Source of the DNA: Aeromonas rivuli | GTDB lineage: Bacteria; Pseudomonadota; Gammaproteobacteria; Enterobacterales; Aeromonadaceae | NCBI RefSeq assembly: GCF_000820045.1 | Contig: NZ_CDBJ01000053.1 | Location: 99,393 to 163,392 of the forward strand | Direction of reading: 5' to 3' | DNA length: 64,000 nt | Shown: in pieces, positions 17,725 to 27,226 of the stretch | Numbering within the stretch: position 1 is the first letter of the stretch | Layout: the number at the start of each line of letters is the position of its first letter | The notes under the pieces: generated by a model | What the model saw: the letters and a program-made list of their open reading frames with translations, nothing else | Databases searched by the model: none | What the model was told of the DNA's origin: nothing | Program-made: the position numbers and the translations under genes

Positions 17725-18113
17725 GGGATCTCCTTGTCGTGGTGATCGCGCACCATGCGCTGAGTCCCCAGAGTAACAGGCCGGTATCAAAACGACACCC
17801 CTCACCGCTTCCCATGGGCAAATCATGAATGGGCCAGAATAGAACAAGACATTGATTTACCATGAAAATATGATTTTACATGCCTCATGGCATGCTCATT
17901 GGATTCACTCAAACTCAACGAGGTCAGCACAGGTTGTGCGAAGCGCCACGCGGATCATCAAGATTGACTCAACAAGGATATGGATGAAACCACAGCGACT
18001 GCGTCTGCCCCTCAGCCTGCTGGTGACTGCCCCCAGCAACAGACAAAAAAAGGGAGAGGCCTGGCCTCTCCCTTGCTTCATCGTGCCCACTGCCATGGGC
18101 GAGGTGCAATGAC
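17725..18113. other. Intergenic region between ybjQ and ndh
   Basis: No gene seen. It holds the ybjQ promoter region on the minus strand, the ndh terminator (18051-18073), and a short palindrome, CATGCC-TCAT-GGCATG at 17879-17894, that could be an operator. Confidence 0.5.
18051..18073 (-). terminator. ndh terminator
   Basis: An inverted repeat built on GGGAGAGGCC and GGCCTCTCCC. Read on the minus strand it is followed by TTTTTTTGTC, a good U tract, about 40 bp after the ndh stop. Confidence 0.88.
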
Positions 18114-19406
18114 TCAGTGCAGCTTCAGGGTCGGTCTCAGCACCCGGTTGATGCGCCCCACCAGCATGATGAGGCCGGTCTTCACATAACCGTGCAGGGC
18201 GACCTGGTGCATCCGGTACAAGGAGATATACACCAGACGGGCGATGTAGCCCTCGACCATCATGGAGCCGCGCATCAGGTTGCCCATCAGGCTGCCGACG
18301 GTGGAGAAGCGGCTCAGGGAGACCAGAGAGCCGTGATCGTGGTAGAGATAAGGCTTCATCTCGCCACCTGCCAGCTTGGCCAGGATGTTCTTGTAGGCCT
18401 GGGTTGCCATCTGGTGAGCAGACTGGGCGCGAGGCGGCACGAACTTGCCATCGGGCTGCGGACAGGCCGCACAGTCGCCGATGACGAAGATGTTCTCGTC
18501 ACGGGTGGTCTGCAGGGTCTGGTGCACCACCAGCTGGTTGATGCGGTTGGTCTCAAGCCCGGCGATCTCCTTCATGAAGTCCGGCGCCTTGATGCCAGCG
18601 GCCCACACCATCAGATCCGCTTCGATAAGCTCGCCATCCTTGGTGTGCAGCCCCTCGGCCGTTGCCTCGGTGATCATGGTGCCGGTGCGCACATCCACCC
18701 CCAGCTTGACCAGCTCCTGGTGGGCTGCGCCGCTGATGCGCTCTGGCAGGGCAGGCAGTATGCGCGGGCCCGCTTCGACCAGGCTCACCTTCAGGCTGTC
18801 GGTGGTGAGGTTCTTGAAGCCATAGGCATAGAGCTGCTCCACCGCGTTGTAGAGCTCGGCGGAGAGTTCGACCCCGGTGGCGCCGCCACCGACGATGGCA
18901 ATCTTGACCTTGTCCCCTTCCTTGTATTCCGTCGCGAACTGCAAGAAGCGGTTCATCATCTGATCGTGGAAGCGGTGTGCCTGGGAGGGGCTGTCCAGGA
19001 AGATGCAGTGCTCCCGGATCCCCTTGGTATTGAAGTCGTTGGACACTGAACCTATTGCCATGACCAGGATGTCGTAAGGCACGTCACGCTCATGCACCAC
19101 CAGCTTGCCGTCCTCATCGTGGATGGGGGCCAGTACGATGCGCTTCTCATCACGGTTGATGGCGGTCAGGCTGCCGAGCTGGAAGTCAAAACCGTGGTTC
19201 TTGGCATGGGACTGGTAGCTCAGGGCATCGATGCCCGCATCCATGGAGCCGGTGGCCACTTCATGCAACAGGGGTTTCCACAGGTGGGTGCGATTGCGAT
19301 CCACCAGGGTTACCTGCGCCTTGTTCTTCTTGCCCAGCTTGCGGCCCAGGCTGGTCGCCAGCTCCAGTCCGCCAGCCCCGCCGCCGACGACAACGATATT
19401 GGTCAT
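18114..19406 (-). CDS. ndh: NADH:quinone oxidoreductase type II (NDH-2)
   Basis: 430 residues, close to E. coli Ndh (434). It oxidises NADH and reduces ubiquinone at the inner membrane without pumping protons. The N-terminal FAD motif [18 protein letters not shown] and the second Rossmann NADH motif [17 protein letters not shown] are intact, as are [14 protein letters not shown] and the [13 protein letters not shown] segment. The C-terminal amphipathic helix (about 380-430) anchors it to the membrane. The ATG at 19406 follows GAGGAAATTC. It sits just downstream of ycfP, as in E. coli, with a stem-loop between, so it may have its own promoter. I see no obvious FNR site in the 77-bp gap. Confidence 0.97.
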   Translation of the reverse strand: MTNIVVVGGGAGGLELATSLGRKLGKKNKAQVTLVDRNRTHLWKPLLHEVATGSMDAGIDALSYQSHAKNHGFDFQLGSLTAINRDEKRIVLAPIHDEDGKLVVHERDVPYDILVMAIGSVSNDFNTKGIREHCIFLDSPSQAHRFHDQMMNRFLQFATEYKEGDKVKIAIVGGGATGVELSAELYNAVEQLYAYGFKNLTTDSLKVSLVEAGPRILPALPERISGAAHQELVKLGVDVRTGTMITEATAEGLHTKDGELIEADLMVWAAGIKAPDFMKEIAGLETNRINQLVVHQTLQTTRDENIFVIGDCAACPQPDGKFVPPRAQSAHQMATQAYKNILAKLAGGEMKPYLYHDHGSLVSLSRFSTVGSLMGNLMRGSMMVEGYIARLVYISLYRMHQVALHGYVKTGLIMLVGRINRVLRPTLKLH

Positions 19407-19435
19407 GGTGAATTTCCTCAGTCTCATTTAAAGCT

Positions 19436-19456
19436 AAGGGAGCCGGCGGCTCCCTT
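19436..19456 (-). terminator. Stem-loop between ycfP and ndh
   Basis: AAGGGAGCC and GGCTCCCTT pair around a 3-base loop, 28 bp after the ycfP stop. On the minus strand it is followed by TTAGCTTTAAATG, a weak U tract, so it may be a partial terminator or attenuator. Confidence 0.6.
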
Positions 19457-19483
19457 GAAGTTGAATTCCATGACGTGACTGCA

Positions 19484-20023
19484 TCAGGCCTCTTTGAAGG
19501 CCTTCATCCGCTGCAGGTGATGAGAGATGTTCTTGAACTTGTGGCTCTCTGTCTCATCCCACACGATGTTGTAATAATTCTTCAATTCACGCTCAATGTC
19601 CGCATTATTACCCACTTCATCCTGGACGGAAAGGATGCACAGGCAATTTCCTGAGTTTTTATTACGAAATTCTGACACACATTTGGTGCCTATATCCTGA
19701 TACTCCTCAGGCCGGTCGATGCGCCCTTCCATGTTGATTTCCGGGTGCAAATTGGGGTTGAAGATGACCTGCTTGATGCCACACAGGAAACCGATCCGCT
19801 CGCTCCAGTATCCTCCCAGGCCCACGCCGCAGATGAGGGGCTTGGGATCCGAACTCATGTCGAGCTGTTTCTTCACCTCTTTGAGCAGGTGACTCATGTC
19901 GTGACGGGGATGAACGGTGCTGTAATGAACGAAGCGCACATCATCATCGATATACTGCAACTGCAGCACTTTCTCATGATTGCCAAGGCTAGTGGCATCA
20001 AAGCCATGCAGATAGATGATCAT
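19484..20023 (-). CDS. ycfP: YcfP/YqiA family alpha/beta-fold protein
   Basis: 179 residues, matching E. coli YcfP (UPF0227) in size and motif: the start [21 protein letters not shown], the nucleophile-elbow-like [10 protein letters not shown] in which the Ser is replaced by Gly, and [20 protein letters not shown]. The loss of the Ser suggests it is not a classical hydrolase, as is true of YcfP in general. Adjacent to ndh as in E. coli. Function unknown. Confidence 0.93.
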   Translation of the reverse strand: MIIYLHGFDATSLGNHEKVLQLQYIDDDVRFVHYSTVHPRHDMSHLLKEVKKQLDMSSDPKPLICGVGLGGYWSERIGFLCGIKQVIFNPNLHPEINMEGRIDRPEEYQDIGTKCVSEFRNKNSGNCLCILSVQDEVGNNADIERELKNYYNIVWDETESHKFKNISHHLQRMKAFKEA

Positions 20024-20200
20024 GGTAAGACCTCAGACTCTGTGTCGGTTCTATCGAAACTACCGCAGCAGGCGGGCCCCACGCCACCAAAACATGCGGC
20101 TTTCTTGCTTTGGATCACGCCGGCCATCGTCAGCTGCGTCCGGCCTTCCCGTCACAACTTGCTACTCTTCAAACACAAAAAGACCACGGATGGGGTCGCT

Positions 20201-21358
20201 GTGAACGCCATTGCTCTGAGTTATCTGCTACTGGCGGCCCAGATGGGGCTGTATGGGATCCTCTGGTCCCTGACCGCCTGGCTGGTGCGCAGTGAGCGGC
20301 TCACCGGCCTGCTCGGCGCCGCCTACTCCCTGTGCTGGGCCGGTGCCTTGGCGCTGTTTGCCCTGCGGGGCACCCTGACCCCCTGGCTCACCTACACCGG
20401 CGCCGATGTCTTGGTGCTCTGCGGCTTCACCCTGTTGTGGGGCCGCGCTTACTGCTTCGACAGAGGCCGTTTCCCCTGGCGCCGCTGGTCACTGGTGACC
20501 CTGCTCGGCGCCTTGCTGCTCATCTGGGCCGGGCCTGCCCCAGAGCACATGGACCTGCGCCTGCTGCTGCTCGCCCTCTTCTCCGGGGTCAGCGGCTTCC
20601 TGATGATCTGCTACTCGGCCCGCCCCTTGCGCCAACAGCTGGGCACGCCGCTGAGCTGGCTGATCTGCCTGCTGGGGCTGGCCGCCATCCTGGCCTGGGG
20701 AGAGCGGATCATGATGGCCCAGAGCCTGCCGATCCCGGCCCAGGATTTCGTCTACCCCTCGAGTCACAACATCCTGGCCTTGCTGGTGATCTGGCTGCTC
20801 ACCATTGCCCTGCAGCTGGGGCAGTTGTTCATGGTGGTGCTGCGCAACACCCGCAAGCTCAACGACCTCTCGGTACGTGATGCCCTGACCCAGCTCCTCA
20901 ACCGACGCGGCTTTGAGGCCAGATGGCGCGAGCTGCCCGCGGCATCCAGGTCGCTGCTGCTCATCGATGTGGATCACTTCAAGCAGGTCAACGATCGCCA
21001 CGGTCATGATGTGGGCGACAGGGTGCTGTGCCACCTCGCCCGCCAGTTCACCGATCACATGGGGCCATCCGCCACCCTGGCCCGGATCGGCGGTGAAGAG
21101 TTCGCCATCTTGTTGCCGGGGGAGGATATCGCCAATGCCCATGGCCGCGCCGAATACCTGCGCAGCCAGATAGCCGCCACGCCACTGCCCAGCGAACAGG
21201 GCGCACTCCATGTCACGGTCAGCATTGGGGTGGCCACCAGTCAGGGGGAGTGCCTCTTCGAGCTGCTCAAACAGGCCGATCTCGCCCTCTACCTCGCCAA
21301 GCGACGCGGTCGCAACTGCGTCGCCAGTCAGCAGGATCTGGCCGCGCAGATGAGTTGA
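20201..21358 (+). CDS. Membrane-anchored diguanylate cyclase
   Basis: 385 residues from a GTG start. Six or seven hydrophobic helices fill about residues 1-200 as a membrane sensor-like region. A C-terminal GGDEF domain (about 220-380) follows, with NDLSVRDALTQLLNRRGFEA at its start, the metal-binding IDVDHFKQVND, and the active-site motif RIGGEEFAILLP at about 295-305. All catalytic residues are kept, so it should make c-di-GMP. I see no RxxD inhibitory site immediately before GGEEF. The GTG at 20201 is chosen because the upstream part of the frame is antisense to ycfP; its Shine-Dalgarno is weak, so the start is uncertain. Confidence 0.9.
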   Translation: MNAIALSYLLLAAQMGLYGILWSLTAWLVRSERLTGLLGAAYSLCWAGALALFALRGTLTPWLTYTGADVLVLCGFTLLWGRAYCFDRGRFPWRRWSLVTLLGALLLIWAGPAPEHMDLRLLLLALFSGVSGFLMICYSARPLRQQLGTPLSWLICLLGLAAILAWGERIMMAQSLPIPAQDFVYPSSHNILALLVIWLLTIALQLGQLFMVVLRNTRKLNDLSVRDALTQLLNRRGFEARWRELPAASRSLLLIDVDHFKQVNDRHGHDVGDRVLCHLARQFTDHMGPSATLARIGGEEFAILLPGEDIANAHGRAEYLRSQIAATPLPSEQGALHVTVSIGVATSQGECLFELLKQADLALYLAKRRGRNCVASQQDLAAQMS

Positions 21359-21374
21359 ACGCCGGCCTCCCAGG

Positions 21375-23231
21375 CTATCGCGCCCCGGACATTGACACCT
21401 CGGTGACCCCGGACAGCTCCTGACTCAAGTCGGCAAAACGGTTCACCGCCTCCTCCACCCTGTCCAGACTCTGCTGCCAGAAGGCGGTGGTGCGAATATC
21501 CAGCCCCAGATGTTCCAGCACCAGGGCCTCGGCGCTCATGCGCCCCGTGTCGCGCAGCAGGGCGCGATAGGCCTGCGCCACCCCCGCCTCCCCCCGCGCC
21601 TTGCGCGCCATCAACTGGCCATAGACCCCCAGGCTGAACAGGTAACCAAACAGATAGGGGTAGTTGTAAAAACCCAGCCCCGGGATGGCGAAGTGCCCCT
21701 TGGCGGCCCAGAACAGCGGGAAGTACTCCCCCAGACTCTGCTCGTACCAGCGCCCCCACGCCTCATCCATCAGCTCCTTGAGCCGGGCACTGCCCACATA
21801 GCCCTGGGCCCGCTCGCGCACCAGGGCTTGCTCGAAGTCGAAACGGGCCGGGATATTGAGCAAGAAGGTCGCGGCGCTGTCGGCCTCCATCCAGGCGATG
21901 GCGTCCCGATCCCCCGCCTCGGCGCGTTCAAACAGGGCGCCACGCACCAGGGTCTCGGCGAAGATGGAGGCCGTCTCCGCCAACGTCATGGGATAGGCTC
22001 GCTGGCTCATGGGCAAGTCGCGCAGCAAGCAGTTGTGCCATGCATGCCCCAGCTCATGGGCCAGGGTCACCAGGTTTCTCATGCTGCCCTCATAGGTGAG
22101 GAAGACCCGGGGCTCGACGGGATCGGCAAACTTGGTGCAGTAGGCGCCGCTCTGGCGACCAGGGCTCGGCGCCGCATCAATCCAGCCGCGCTCGGCCATC
22201 ATGCGGGCAAACTCCCCCATCTCGGGATCGAAGCTGGCAAAGGCCTCGGCTATCCACTCGATGGCCTGCTCAAACGGGATGCCTGGCGCCGAAGCTGCCG
22301 GTGCGGGGGCGGCCAGATCCGCAGCGCTCATCCGGTTGATGCCGAGCCGACGCCCCATCACCCCCAGCGCGCGCTGACCCAGTTCACGCCGCGCATAGGT
22401 GGCGCTCATCATGGCCTCCAGGGTCACGGGTTCGATGCGGCTCTGATGGCAGGAGAGAGCCAGGGCATCCAGGGGGCGGCCGGCTTGGGCGCCGCGCTGG
22501 CGAGCCAGCTCCAGGCGCCAGCCATTGATGGCATTGAGGATGGCGGCCACCGTCTCCTGCTCTGCCTCCCAGGCGGCACTGATGGCCGCCTGGGCTTGCA
22601 GGCGCACGGCGCGATCGGCGCTGCCGAGCAGGTTGCTGGCCTGGGCCAGCCCCAGCTCGCGGTCATCGACGCGCAGCCGCAGTCGGCCCGCCAGCTCGTT
22701 GTAGAGGTTGCCCCAGGCGTGCAGGCCATCGCTGCCCAGACCAATGACCAGCTGCTCCGCCGCCACCGGCAGCCGTTGATCGGCCAGGCGCCGCTCGTGG
22801 CGTAGCCGAAAGGCCTCCTCCCCCAGCAGGGGGTCTCTCATCAGCGCCTCGAAGTCGGCACCGGGCAGGGTGAGCAGCAACTGCTCCATGGGCGCCAGGG
22901 TCTTGAACAAGTCGGCATTGAGGGCGCGGGCGCGAGAGGCCTGGGTTTTGGCCAGCGGGTCCCGGCTATTCTGGCTGGCGGCACTGGCCGCCAGCACGGC
23001 GATATTCCAGCCGATGTTGCGAATGCCCTGGGCGCGCTGGCGCACCTTGCGCAGGAGTGCCAGCCGCGCCGCCGGCTCCTCGCACGCCGTCTCCAGCTCG
23101 CCCATCACATCAGCCAGCTCGATGAGACGGCTGCGAGCCTGGGCCAGATCGGCCTCCAGTTCCAGGCTATCGAGGCCGGGATAGATGTGTTGATTGTCCC
23201 AGGATTGGGGATAGACGGTATCTTGGCGCAT
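21375..23231 (-). CDS. M3 family oligoendopeptidase, copy 1
   Basis: 618 residues, the PepF/thimet-oligopeptidase-like M3 family. It cleaves short peptides in the cytoplasm with a zinc ion. The zinc motif is LAHELGHAWHNCLL at about residue 389, and the third ligand Glu is in YPMTLAETASIFAE downstream. A FFWAAKGHF-type motif and FYNYPYLFGYLFSLGVY follow, as in PepF. It is paralogous to the gene immediately upstream, with the same motifs throughout, so the pair arose by tandem duplication. The start at 23231 follows AAGAGAGAA. A 10-bp stem-loop (23294-23325) lies between the two copies. It may process peptides brought in by Opp. Confidence 0.92.
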   Translation of the reverse strand: MRQDTVYPQSWDNQHIYPGLDSLELEADLAQARSRLIELADVMGELETACEEPAARLALLRKVRQRAQGIRNIGWNIAVLAASAASQNSRDPLAKTQASRARALNADLFKTLAPMEQLLLTLPGADFEALMRDPLLGEEAFRLRHERRLADQRLPVAAEQLVIGLGSDGLHAWGNLYNELAGRLRLRVDDRELGLAQASNLLGSADRAVRLQAQAAISAAWEAEQETVAAILNAINGWRLELARQRGAQAGRPLDALALSCHQSRIEPVTLEAMMSATYARRELGQRALGVMGRRLGINRMSAADLAAPAPAASAPGIPFEQAIEWIAEAFASFDPEMGEFARMMAERGWIDAAPSPGRQSGAYCTKFADPVEPRVFLTYEGSMRNLVTLAHELGHAWHNCLLRDLPMSQRAYPMTLAETASIFAETLVRGALFERAEAGDRDAIAWMEADSAATFLLNIPARFDFEQALVRERAQGYVGSARLKELMDEAWGRWYEQSLGEYFPLFWAAKGHFAIPGLGFYNYPYLFGYLFSLGVYGQLMARKARGEAGVAQAYRALLRDTGRMSAEALVLEHLGLDIRTTAFWQQSLDRVEEAVNRFADLSQELSGVTEVSMSGAR

Positions 23232-23293
23232 CGATTCTCTCTTTATCAGGCGGGTTGCGGGCACACATCCGCTGGTGAAGGGGCACCCAAACA

Positions 23294-23325
23294 GGGCTGC
23301 GCCGCCTCTTCAGCGGGCGCAGCCC
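23294..23325 (-). terminator. Stem-loop between the two M3 peptidase genes
   Basis: GGGCTGCGCC pairs perfectly with GGCGCAGCCC over a 12-base loop, 29 bp after the stop of copy 2 on the minus strand. There is no U tract, so it may terminate weakly or stabilise the upstream message. Confidence 0.5.
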
Positions 23326-23353
23326 ACTCATAGGTTGGCAAGGGAGGCAGGGC

Positions 23354-25132
23354 TCAGATCAAGCGCTCGAAGCGCTCGACCCCCTCCTCCACATAGTTCA
23401 GGCTCTCATGCCAGAAGTCGGGCTCCCGGATGTCCACCCCCAGGTGTTTGGCAATGAGATCTTCGGCGCTCATCCTGCCGGTGTCGGTGAGCAGGGCGCG
23501 ATAGGTCTCGGCGAAGCCGCTCCCTTCCCGCACCTTCTGGGCATAGAGACTGAGGGCAAACAGGTAGCCAAACAGATAGGGGTAGTTGTAAAAACCCACC
23601 TCGGAAATGGAAAAATGACCCTTGCTGGCCCAGAACAGATCGTCATGGCGACTGAGGCTGTCACCATACCACTGCTCCATGGCCGACTTCATCAGGCTCC
23701 TCAGCTGACTGGCCCCGACATAGCCTTCGCGGCGGGCCGCCACCAGAGACAACTCGAACTCAAAGCGTGCGGGGACATCGACCAGCAGCGAGGCGGCACT
23801 GTCGGCGTCCATCGAGGCGATGTTGCGCCGCTCACTCACCTCCTGACTGCGCTCGAACAGGGCGTCACGCACCAGGATTTCGGCAAACAGCGAGGCCGTC
23901 TCCGCCAGGGTCATGGGGTAGTCACGCTGCTCCAGCGGCAGGTCACGCAGCAACCAGCTGTGCCAGGCGTGGCCCAGCTCATGGGCCAGGGTCGTCAGAT
24001 TATCCACTGTCCCCTCATAGGTGATGAAGACCCTGGGTTCGGCGGGATGGGCGTACTCCGTGCTGTAAGCCCCGCTGCGTCTGTGCTCGCTGGGTGCCGC
24101 ATCTATCCAGCCGCGCTCGGCCATCATCAACACGAAGGCCCCCATCTCGGGGTCAAACTCGGCGAAGATCTCCGCAATCAGGGTGATGGCCTGCTCAAAA
24201 CCGATCAGCTTGGGCTCGCTCACCGGCGCCGGTGCATAGAGATCCCAGGGACCATAATCGCGCAATCCCAATGCCAGTGCCTTGCCCTTGAGGGCGCGCT
24301 GACCCAGGGTGCGGCGCTCCCGCGTCACGCTCAAGAGGGTATCCAGGGTCTGGCGACTGATCTGACTCTGGTGACAGGAGAGATCCAGGGCATCGAGCTG
24401 GCGCTGCCCTCCCCGCTGGCGAGCGAGCTCCAGGCGCCAGCCGTTGATGGCATTGAGGATGGCGGCCACCGTATCCTGTTCCTCCTCCCAGGCGGCGCGA
24501 ATACCAAACCAGGCGGCCTTGCGCCGTGCCTGCTGCGGATGACTGAGCAGGTTGCTGGCCTGGGCCAGCCCCATGCACTCCCCCGCTATCTGTGGCATCA
24601 GCTTGGCAACCAGGCTGTCGTAGAGCTCGCCCCAGGCCTGCAGGCCATCCACCGCCAGCCCCTCCAGCAGCTGTTCGCAGGCCAGACTCAACTGCTGATC
24701 TTGCAGCTCACGCTGATGACGGACCTGGTGCGCCAGCTCGAACAGTTCCGGATCCTGAAGCAGGGTCTCGACCAGCGCCGGCGCAGCCTCCAGCCAGAAC
24801 AGGGTCACCGGTTTGGTAACCTGCGCCAGGCGCGACGAGAGACGAGTACTTCGGGATAACAGGGTCTTGGCCGCCTCGTCCTGGCCGTTGCGACTGAGTA
24901 GGTTATAGCCATAGACGCCGCTATTCCAGGCGAGTTCAGTCAGCCCTTTCGTCTGCGCGCGAATGGCGCGCAGCAGCGCACGCAGGGCGGCCGGCTCATG
25001 GCGGTGGGCCAGTTCAGCGATCAGGCACTCCAGGCGATGAAGGGCCGGTTCGGCGTCGGCAAACTGCTGGTCAATGGTCGGGCAGTCGGGGGCGGCGAAG
25101 ATGTGCTCATCACGCCAGATCATGCGGTTCAT
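23354..25132 (-). CDS. M3 family oligoendopeptidase, copy 2
   Basis: 592 residues from the ATG at 25132, which has AAGGAG just upstream (a start at 25168 would add 12 residues). It carries the same core as copy 1: zinc motif LAHELGHAWHSWLL at about residue 384, YPMTLAETASLFAE with the third ligand, FWASKGHFSISEVGFYNYPYLFGYLF. The N-terminal helical domain is less alike. Both copies keep all catalytic residues, so both should be active, and they may differ in peptide length or sequence preference. It lies upstream of copy 1 on the same strand. Confidence 0.92.
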   Translation of the reverse strand: MNRMIWRDEHIFAAPDCPTIDQQFADAEPALHRLECLIAELAHRHEPAALRALLRAIRAQTKGLTELAWNSGVYGYNLLSRNGQDEAAKTLLSRSTRLSSRLAQVTKPVTLFWLEAAPALVETLLQDPELFELAHQVRHQRELQDQQLSLACEQLLEGLAVDGLQAWGELYDSLVAKLMPQIAGECMGLAQASNLLSHPQQARRKAAWFGIRAAWEEEQDTVAAILNAINGWRLELARQRGGQRQLDALDLSCHQSQISRQTLDTLLSVTRERRTLGQRALKGKALALGLRDYGPWDLYAPAPVSEPKLIGFEQAITLIAEIFAEFDPEMGAFVLMMAERGWIDAAPSEHRRSGAYSTEYAHPAEPRVFITYEGTVDNLTTLAHELGHAWHSWLLRDLPLEQRDYPMTLAETASLFAEILVRDALFERSQEVSERRNIASMDADSAASLLVDVPARFEFELSLVAARREGYVGASQLRSLMKSAMEQWYGDSLSRHDDLFWASKGHFSISEVGFYNYPYLFGYLFALSLYAQKVREGSGFAETYRALLTDTGRMSAEDLIAKHLGVDIREPDFWHESLNYVEEGVERFERLI

Positions 25133-25282
25133 AAGGCTCCTTGGTTGTGTCGCGTTGTCTGCATCCATGACAAACCTCTTCTGACGAGAGGCTGGTCAGC
25201 ATGCTAGGAGAAGCCCGACCCCCTGACCATCCCCCATATATGCGCGCCACCCGCCCCTGATAGCCAGGGAACGCCAGCAAGC

Positions 25283-25309
25283 AGTGCGCCCCGACCAGCG
25301 GGGCGCACT
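25283..25309. repeat. Perfect inverted repeat between DUF808 and M3 genes
   Basis: AGTGCGCCCC and GGGGCGCACT form a 10-bp stem with a 7-base loop. With no U tract on either strand it is either a second, weak terminator after the DUF808 gene or an operator in the M3 peptidase promoter region. Confidence 0.55.
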
Positions 25310-25349
25310 CTGTACTGTTTGATCACGGCGTGACTGAGTATGGGGAGGC

Positions 25350-25381
25350 GCAAGAGAGGCAAGCGCCACCGCCTCTCTTGC
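25350..25381 (-). terminator. Stem-loop after the DUF808 gene
   Basis: GCAAGAGAGGC and GCCTCTCTTGC pair perfectly over 11 bp with a 10-base loop, directly after the DUF808 stop. It lacks a T run, so termination is likely but may be incomplete. Confidence 0.6.
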
Positions 25382-25389
25382 AGGGGGTG

Positions 25390-26322
25390 TTATTTGGCGG
25401 GCTTGAGCCTGCTCACCATGCTCATCAGCGCCACCAATGCCAGACCGGCCAGCACACCGATCAGGGCATTGAGCAGGGTCGGCGTCAGGGCACCCAGTAC
25501 GCTGCCCATCGTCGGCAGGGTCTGCACGCTCGCCGCCGCCCCCTCGACCAGGTGGTGCACGAAGGGCCAGCCATGGACCAGGATGCCGCCACCGACCATG
25601 AACATGGCAATGGTGCCCACCAGCGCCAGCAGGTGCATCAACTTGGGGGCCACCGCCAGCAAGCCGCGGCCCAGCCCCTGACGCAACAGGCCGCCATCCG
25701 GTTTCTTCAACAGGTGCAAGCCGATGTCATCGAGCTTGACGATGAGGGCCACCAGGCCATAGACCCCGACCGTCATTAAGAGCGCTATCCCCGCCACTAC
25801 GGCAATCTGCAAGCTCAGGCTGGTACCTTGCACCGTGCCAAGGGCAATGACGATGATCTCGGCGGAGAGGATAAAGTCGGTTCGAATGGCCCCCTTTACC
25901 TTTTGCTGCTCATAGCCGACCAGGTCCTCGATGGGAGGATGAGATGCGGCGCTCCCCTGCACATCCTCACCCGCCGTCTCCTGGTGGGGCAGAAACTTGT
26001 GCACCAGCTTCTCCGCGCCCTCGAAACAGAGATAGGCGCCCCCCAGCATCAACAGCGGGGTAATGAGCCAGGGGATCAGGGCACTGATGGCAATGGCGGC
26101 GGGCACCAGGATCAGCTTGTTGCGAAACGATCCCTTGGCCACGGCCCAGACCACCGGCAGCTCACGCTCGGCGCGCACCCCGGAGACCTGTTCGGCATTG
26201 AGGGCAAGATCGTCTCCCAACACACCCGCCGTCTTCTTGGCGGCGACCTTGGTCATCAGGGCGACATCATCGAGCACGGTCGCAATATCATCGAGCAGGG
26301 TCAGCAGACTGGCTCCGGCCAT
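25390..26322 (-). CDS. DUF808 (YedI-like) inner-membrane protein
   Basis: 310 residues, matching the DUF808/YedI family of E. coli. It starts with MAGASLLTLLDDIATVLDDV and continues VALMTKVAAKKTAGVLGDDLALNA, both family signatures. Five or six hydrophobic helices follow, with a central hydrophilic segment (HPPIEDLVGYEQQKVKGAIRTDF). It is an inner-membrane protein of unknown function. The start follows TGAGGAATAATTGAT. A possible 37-codon frame ends directly before its start. Confidence 0.92.
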   Translation of the reverse strand: MAGASLLTLLDDIATVLDDVALMTKVAAKKTAGVLGDDLALNAEQVSGVRAERELPVVWAVAKGSFRNKLILVPAAIAISALIPWLITPLLMLGGAYLCFEGAEKLVHKFLPHQETAGEDVQGSAASHPPIEDLVGYEQQKVKGAIRTDFILSAEIIVIALGTVQGTSLSLQIAVVAGIALLMTVGVYGLVALIVKLDDIGLHLLKKPDGGLLRQGLGRGLLAVAPKLMHLLALVGTIAMFMVGGGILVHGWPFVHHLVEGAAASVQTLPTMGSVLGALTPTLLNALIGVLAGLALVALMSMVSRLKPAK

Positions 26323-26323
26323 A

Positions 26324-26437
26324 TCAATTATTCCTCATGTCAGTGGCGGGGAAATCCATCGGTAGCGAGACACTCTTCTTTGTCACTCCCTTGGTGATCT
26401 GCGCCATCTCGGCCAACGAGCGGGTTCCAGGCATCAT
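26324..26437 (-). CDS. Possible 37-residue small protein upstream of the DUF808 gene
   Basis: A short frame starting with MMPGTRSLAEMAQITKG and ending DMRNN. It has a good Shine-Dalgarno (AAGGAAG, 5 bases before the ATG) and its stop lies 1 bp before the DUF808 start codon, so it could be a coupled leader peptide or small protein. I recognise no family and the codon signal is too short to judge. Confidence 0.35.
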   Translation of the reverse strand: MMPGTRSLAEMAQITKGVTKKSVSLPMDFPATDMRNN

Positions 26438-26563
26438 GGTGGCTTCCTTATTTCGGACTAAAGATGGCACAGTGTAACGAGAAGCCGCCGTTTCGGCAGC
26501 ACCCCTTGAGTCGTTTGTCCTTTGCTGCATCCGCACTCATCCCCTCTAGCCCAAGGAGTTTCC

Positions 26564-27154
26564 ATGCAACCCTGGCAGCCTCTGCTCGATTTCTGGTTTG
26601 GCGATGACACCGACGATGCCAGCCGTGCCAAGCGACAAGCCCCGCTCTGGTGGGGTAAAAGCCGCGACACTGACCTCCTGATCCGCCAACGCTTTGGCGC
26701 GCTGGCCGAGCAAGCAAGCGCCGGCACCCTGGCCCACTGGGCCGAGGTGCCCACCGGGCGGCTGGCGCTGATCCTGCTGCTGGACCAGTTGCCGCGCAAC
26801 ATTCACCGCGGCACCCCGGGCTCTTTTGCGCAGGACGCCAAGGCCCTGGCCCTCACCTTGGCCGGGTTGTCCCTGGGGGCGGACAAGGCACTCTCCCCCC
26901 TGGCGCGGGTGTTTTACTACCTGCCCCTCGAGCATGCGGAGCAGCGGGAACATCAGGCACGCAGTGTCGCCCTGTTCGACGCCCTGGCCGCCGAGCAGCC
27001 CGGCTCGACCTTCGCGGGCTACCTCGATTTTGCCCGCCGCCATCAGGTGATAGTGGACAGATTCGGTCGCTTCCCCCATCGCAATGCCATTCTGGGCCGC
27101 CCCAATACGACCGAGGAGAGCGCCTTTCTCACGCAGCCGGGCTCGGGCTTCTGA
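26564..27154 (+). CDS. DUF924 family protein
   Basis: 196 residues with the DUF924 hallmarks: PLLDFWFGD at the start, WWGKSRDTDLLIRQRFG, ILLLDQLPRNIHRGTPGSFAQDAKAL, and FYYLPLEHAE, ending in the HRNAILGR motif. The fold is all-helical and TPR-like; no activity is established. The ATG at 26564 follows AAGGAG with ideal spacing. It is monocistronic. Confidence 0.93.
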   Translation: MQPWQPLLDFWFGDDTDDASRAKRQAPLWWGKSRDTDLLIRQRFGALAEQASAGTLAHWAEVPTGRLALILLLDQLPRNIHRGTPGSFAQDAKALALTLAGLSLGADKALSPLARVFYYLPLEHAEQREHQARSVALFDALAAEQPGSTFAGYLDFARRHQVIVDRFGRFPHRNAILGRPNTTEESAFLTQPGSGF

Positions 27155-27176
27155 CTGGCCGCCCCTCATCGCCATT

Positions 27177-27203
27177 GAAAAACGGGCCAAAGGCCCGTTT
27201 TTC
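27177..27203. terminator. Bidirectional terminator between DUF924 and secF
   Basis: GAAAAACGGGCC and GGCCCGTTTTTC form a perfect 12-bp stem with a 3-base loop and T tracts on both strands. Confidence 0.93.
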
Positions 27204-27226
27204 GTACGCATTGGATTGCAGCTCGT

